Shown here one piece after another: positions 6,439-6,809 of a DNA stretch of 6,809 nt. Positions within the stretch are counted from its first letter, which is position 1, and the number at the start of each line of letters is the position of its first letter. The notes below the pieces were generated by a model, which saw only the letters and a program-made list of their open reading frames with translations, made no database searches and had not been told where the DNA came from. Source of the DNA: Kaftiobacterium sp035693805 (GTDB lineage: Bacteria > Sysuimicrobiota > Sysuimicrobiia > Sysuimicrobiales > Kaftiobacteriaceae); NCBI GenBank assembly GCA_035693805.1, contig DASSGA010000232.1, positions 1 through 6,809 on the forward strand, given 5' to 3'. The position numbers and the translations under genes were made by a program.

Positions 6439-6540
6439 CTACACGGGTACGCCTCTCACGGGATAACGCCCATGGGCGCAGAGCCGGTCCTGCAATGGAC
6501 CGGAACGGCGCGCGGCGAGCTCCTGGAAGATGCTCATCAT
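6439..6540 (-). CDS. Predicted 33-aa leader peptide (regulatory upstream ORF)
   Basis: The minus-strand frame starts ATG-ATG at 6540 and ends in TAG at 6439-6441, encoding MMSIFQELAARRSGPLQDRL followed by CAHGRYPVRGVPV. AGGTGA (6551-6546), an exact match to the 3' part of the consensus SD, stands 5 nt before the first ATG, so initiation looks strong. The predicted transcript start is only about 25 nt upstream. The peptide has no family resemblance. It contains five arginines, one of them an AGA codon that is probably rare in a genome this GC-rich, and a single cysteine. It ends 28 nt before the terminator hairpin, and codons 19-22 contain the segment that can pair with the hairpin's 5' arm. 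The likely role is sensing translation for attenuation. It could instead be a chance small frame. Confidence 0.5.
   Translation of the reverse strand: MMSIFQELAARRSGPLQDRLCAHGRYPVRGVPV
6475..6484 (-). promoter_or_regulatory. Putative antiterminator strand (alternative partner of terminator 5' arm)
   Basis: The minus-strand decamer GCTCTGCGCC at 6484-6475, inside codons 19-22 of the leader frame, is identical to the 3' arm of the terminator hairpin (6392-6383). It is therefore perfectly complementary to the 5' arm (6410-6401). Pairing it with the 5' arm would leave the 3' arm unpaired and prevent the terminator from forming. The two copies are the only 10-nt match of this kind I noticed in the leader. 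Confidence 0.5.
6484..6503 (-). repeat. Small perfect hairpin in leader ORF
   Basis: The 7-bp inverted repeat CCGGTCC (6503-6497) and GGACCGG (6490-6484) encloses a 6-nt loop. It sits immediately 5' of, and shares one base with, the putative antiterminator strand. It could act as a pause or protector hairpin in the leader RNA. It falls entirely within coding positions of the small frame. Confidence 0.5.
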
Positions 6541-6571
6541 GGACGTCACCTGCCCCTCGAAAACGCTGTCG

Positions 6572-6600
6572 ACGGTAGCACACCGCAGCGCCGAAGTCAA
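6572..6600 (-). promoter_or_regulatory. Sigma70-like promoter of the GNAT-C45-TauE operon
   Basis: On the minus strand TTGACT (6600-6595) matches 5 of 6 bases of the -35 consensus. After exactly 17 nt comes TACCGT (6577-6572), which fits TAnnnT and is preceded by TGC, an extended -10 signature. The transcript should start near 6565. It lies 32 nt after the stop of the preceding minus-strand gene and is the best promoter match I found in the window. It implies a leader of roughly 220 nt before the first structural gene. Confidence 0.58.
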
Positions 6601-6632
6601 TCTGGCACCGCGCGGCGTCCGCGGCGTGGTCC

Positions 6633-6809
6633 CTACTGCAGCAGCTCGAGTTCGGCCAGCCGGATGCGCATCGCCTGCGGCGAGACGCGGAACTCGCGGG
6701 CCAGGTCGGCGATCACGGTCCGCACCGCCTGGGCCCGCTCGTCAGCCCCCCGCGCGCGCAGGATGATCGACTGCTCGCGCTCGAATCCCCGGCGGACCGA
6801 GCCGGCCGG
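6633..6809 (-). CDS. Partial gene: C-terminal 58 residues, ImmA/IrrE-like end
   Basis: The minus-strand frame is open from the right window edge to TAG at 6633-6635. The last part reads VIADLAREFRVSPQAMRIRL followed by AELELLQ. The pattern of a helix, 'L-A-x-x-F-x-V-S-x-x-A-M-x-x-R-L' and a short hydrophobic end is characteristic of the C-terminal helical region of ImmA/IrrE-type metallopeptidases and related HTH-like modules. The catalytic HExxH would lie outside the window, so the assignment rests only on this tail. The preceding segment (GFEREQSIILRARGADERAQ) is helical and charged and was not recognised. The gene reads toward the operon promoter; no clear terminator separates them. Confidence 0.5.
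   Translation of the reverse strand, partial: PAGSVRRGFEREQSIILRARGADERAQAVRTVIADLAREFRVSPQAMRIRLAELELLQ

Noticed and set aside
6383..6484. The repeated GGCGCAGAGC motif as a DNA operator (direct copies at 6383 and 6475, inverted at 6401)
   Set aside because: Not excluded, but its location well downstream of the promoter and the T-rich tail after the hairpin fit an RNA mechanism better.
6346..6565. T-box or other known riboswitch in the operon leader
   Set aside because: No T-box AGGGTGGNACC-type sequence and no consensus core of the common riboswitches was recognised. The small frame plus competing hairpins explains the leader better.
1..6809. CRISPR array, tRNA, rRNA, insertion sequence or attachment site
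   Set aside because: No regularly spaced repeats, tRNA-like cloverleaf, terminal inverted repeats or transposase/integrase motifs were seen on either strand.

Overview
The window is a GC-rich bacterial chromosomal segment. It has compact gene packing, purine-rich Shine-Dalgarno sites and a -10 element of the TAnnnT type. The genes are ordinary bacterial metabolic, membrane and acyltransferase families. Nothing in it fixes the phylum: a GC-rich terrestrial lineage such as Actinobacteriota, Chloroflexota, Deinococcota or Armatimonadota would fit. No phage, transposon, CRISPR, rRNA or tRNA signature is visible.

Left part (1-2454). A partial minus-strand gene for a secreted protein of unknown function (1-327) diverges from a plus-strand gene for an ExoD-family membrane protein (444-1049). 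Three bases later follows a Gfo/Idh/MocA-type NAD(P)-dependent oxidoreductase (1053-2039), then after 64 bases a pterin-4a-carbinolamine dehydratase (2104-2454). The dehydratase is convergent with the next operon, and the two stop codons overlap by four bases.

Right part (2451-6600, minus strand). Four tightly packed genes read right to left: tandem-GNAT acetyltransferase 1 (6345-5362), tandem-GNAT acetyltransferase 2 (5351-4368), a C45-family autoproteolytic acyltransferase/hydrolase (4335-3211) and a TauE/SafE-family membrane exporter (3209-2451). The junctions are 10 nt, an SD within or overlapping the preceding gene's end, and 1 nt, so they are almost certainly one transcript. The two GNAT genes are paralogues of identical length (327 aa). 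Each has two GNAT domains, giving four GNAT modules in a row. The gene set suggests acylation or deacylation of a small amine-containing molecule plus transport; the substrate cannot be read from sequence.

The most interesting element is the leader of this operon (6600-6346). A sigma70-like promoter (TTGACT, 17 nt, TGC-TACCGT) is followed by a well-initiated 33-codon open frame (6540-6439), then a perfect 11-bp hairpin with a U-rich tail (6411-6373), then the SD and start of the first GNAT gene. A 10-nt segment inside the small frame (codons 19-22) is identical to the 3' arm of the hairpin. It could therefore pair with the 5' arm instead, forming a mutually exclusive antiterminator. This is the architecture of translation-coupled transcription attenuation, which is known for amino-acid operons and for several antibiotic-inducible resistance genes. 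A minus-strand gene fragment whose C-terminus resembles an ImmA/IrrE-type protein (6809-6633) ends just upstream of the promoter.
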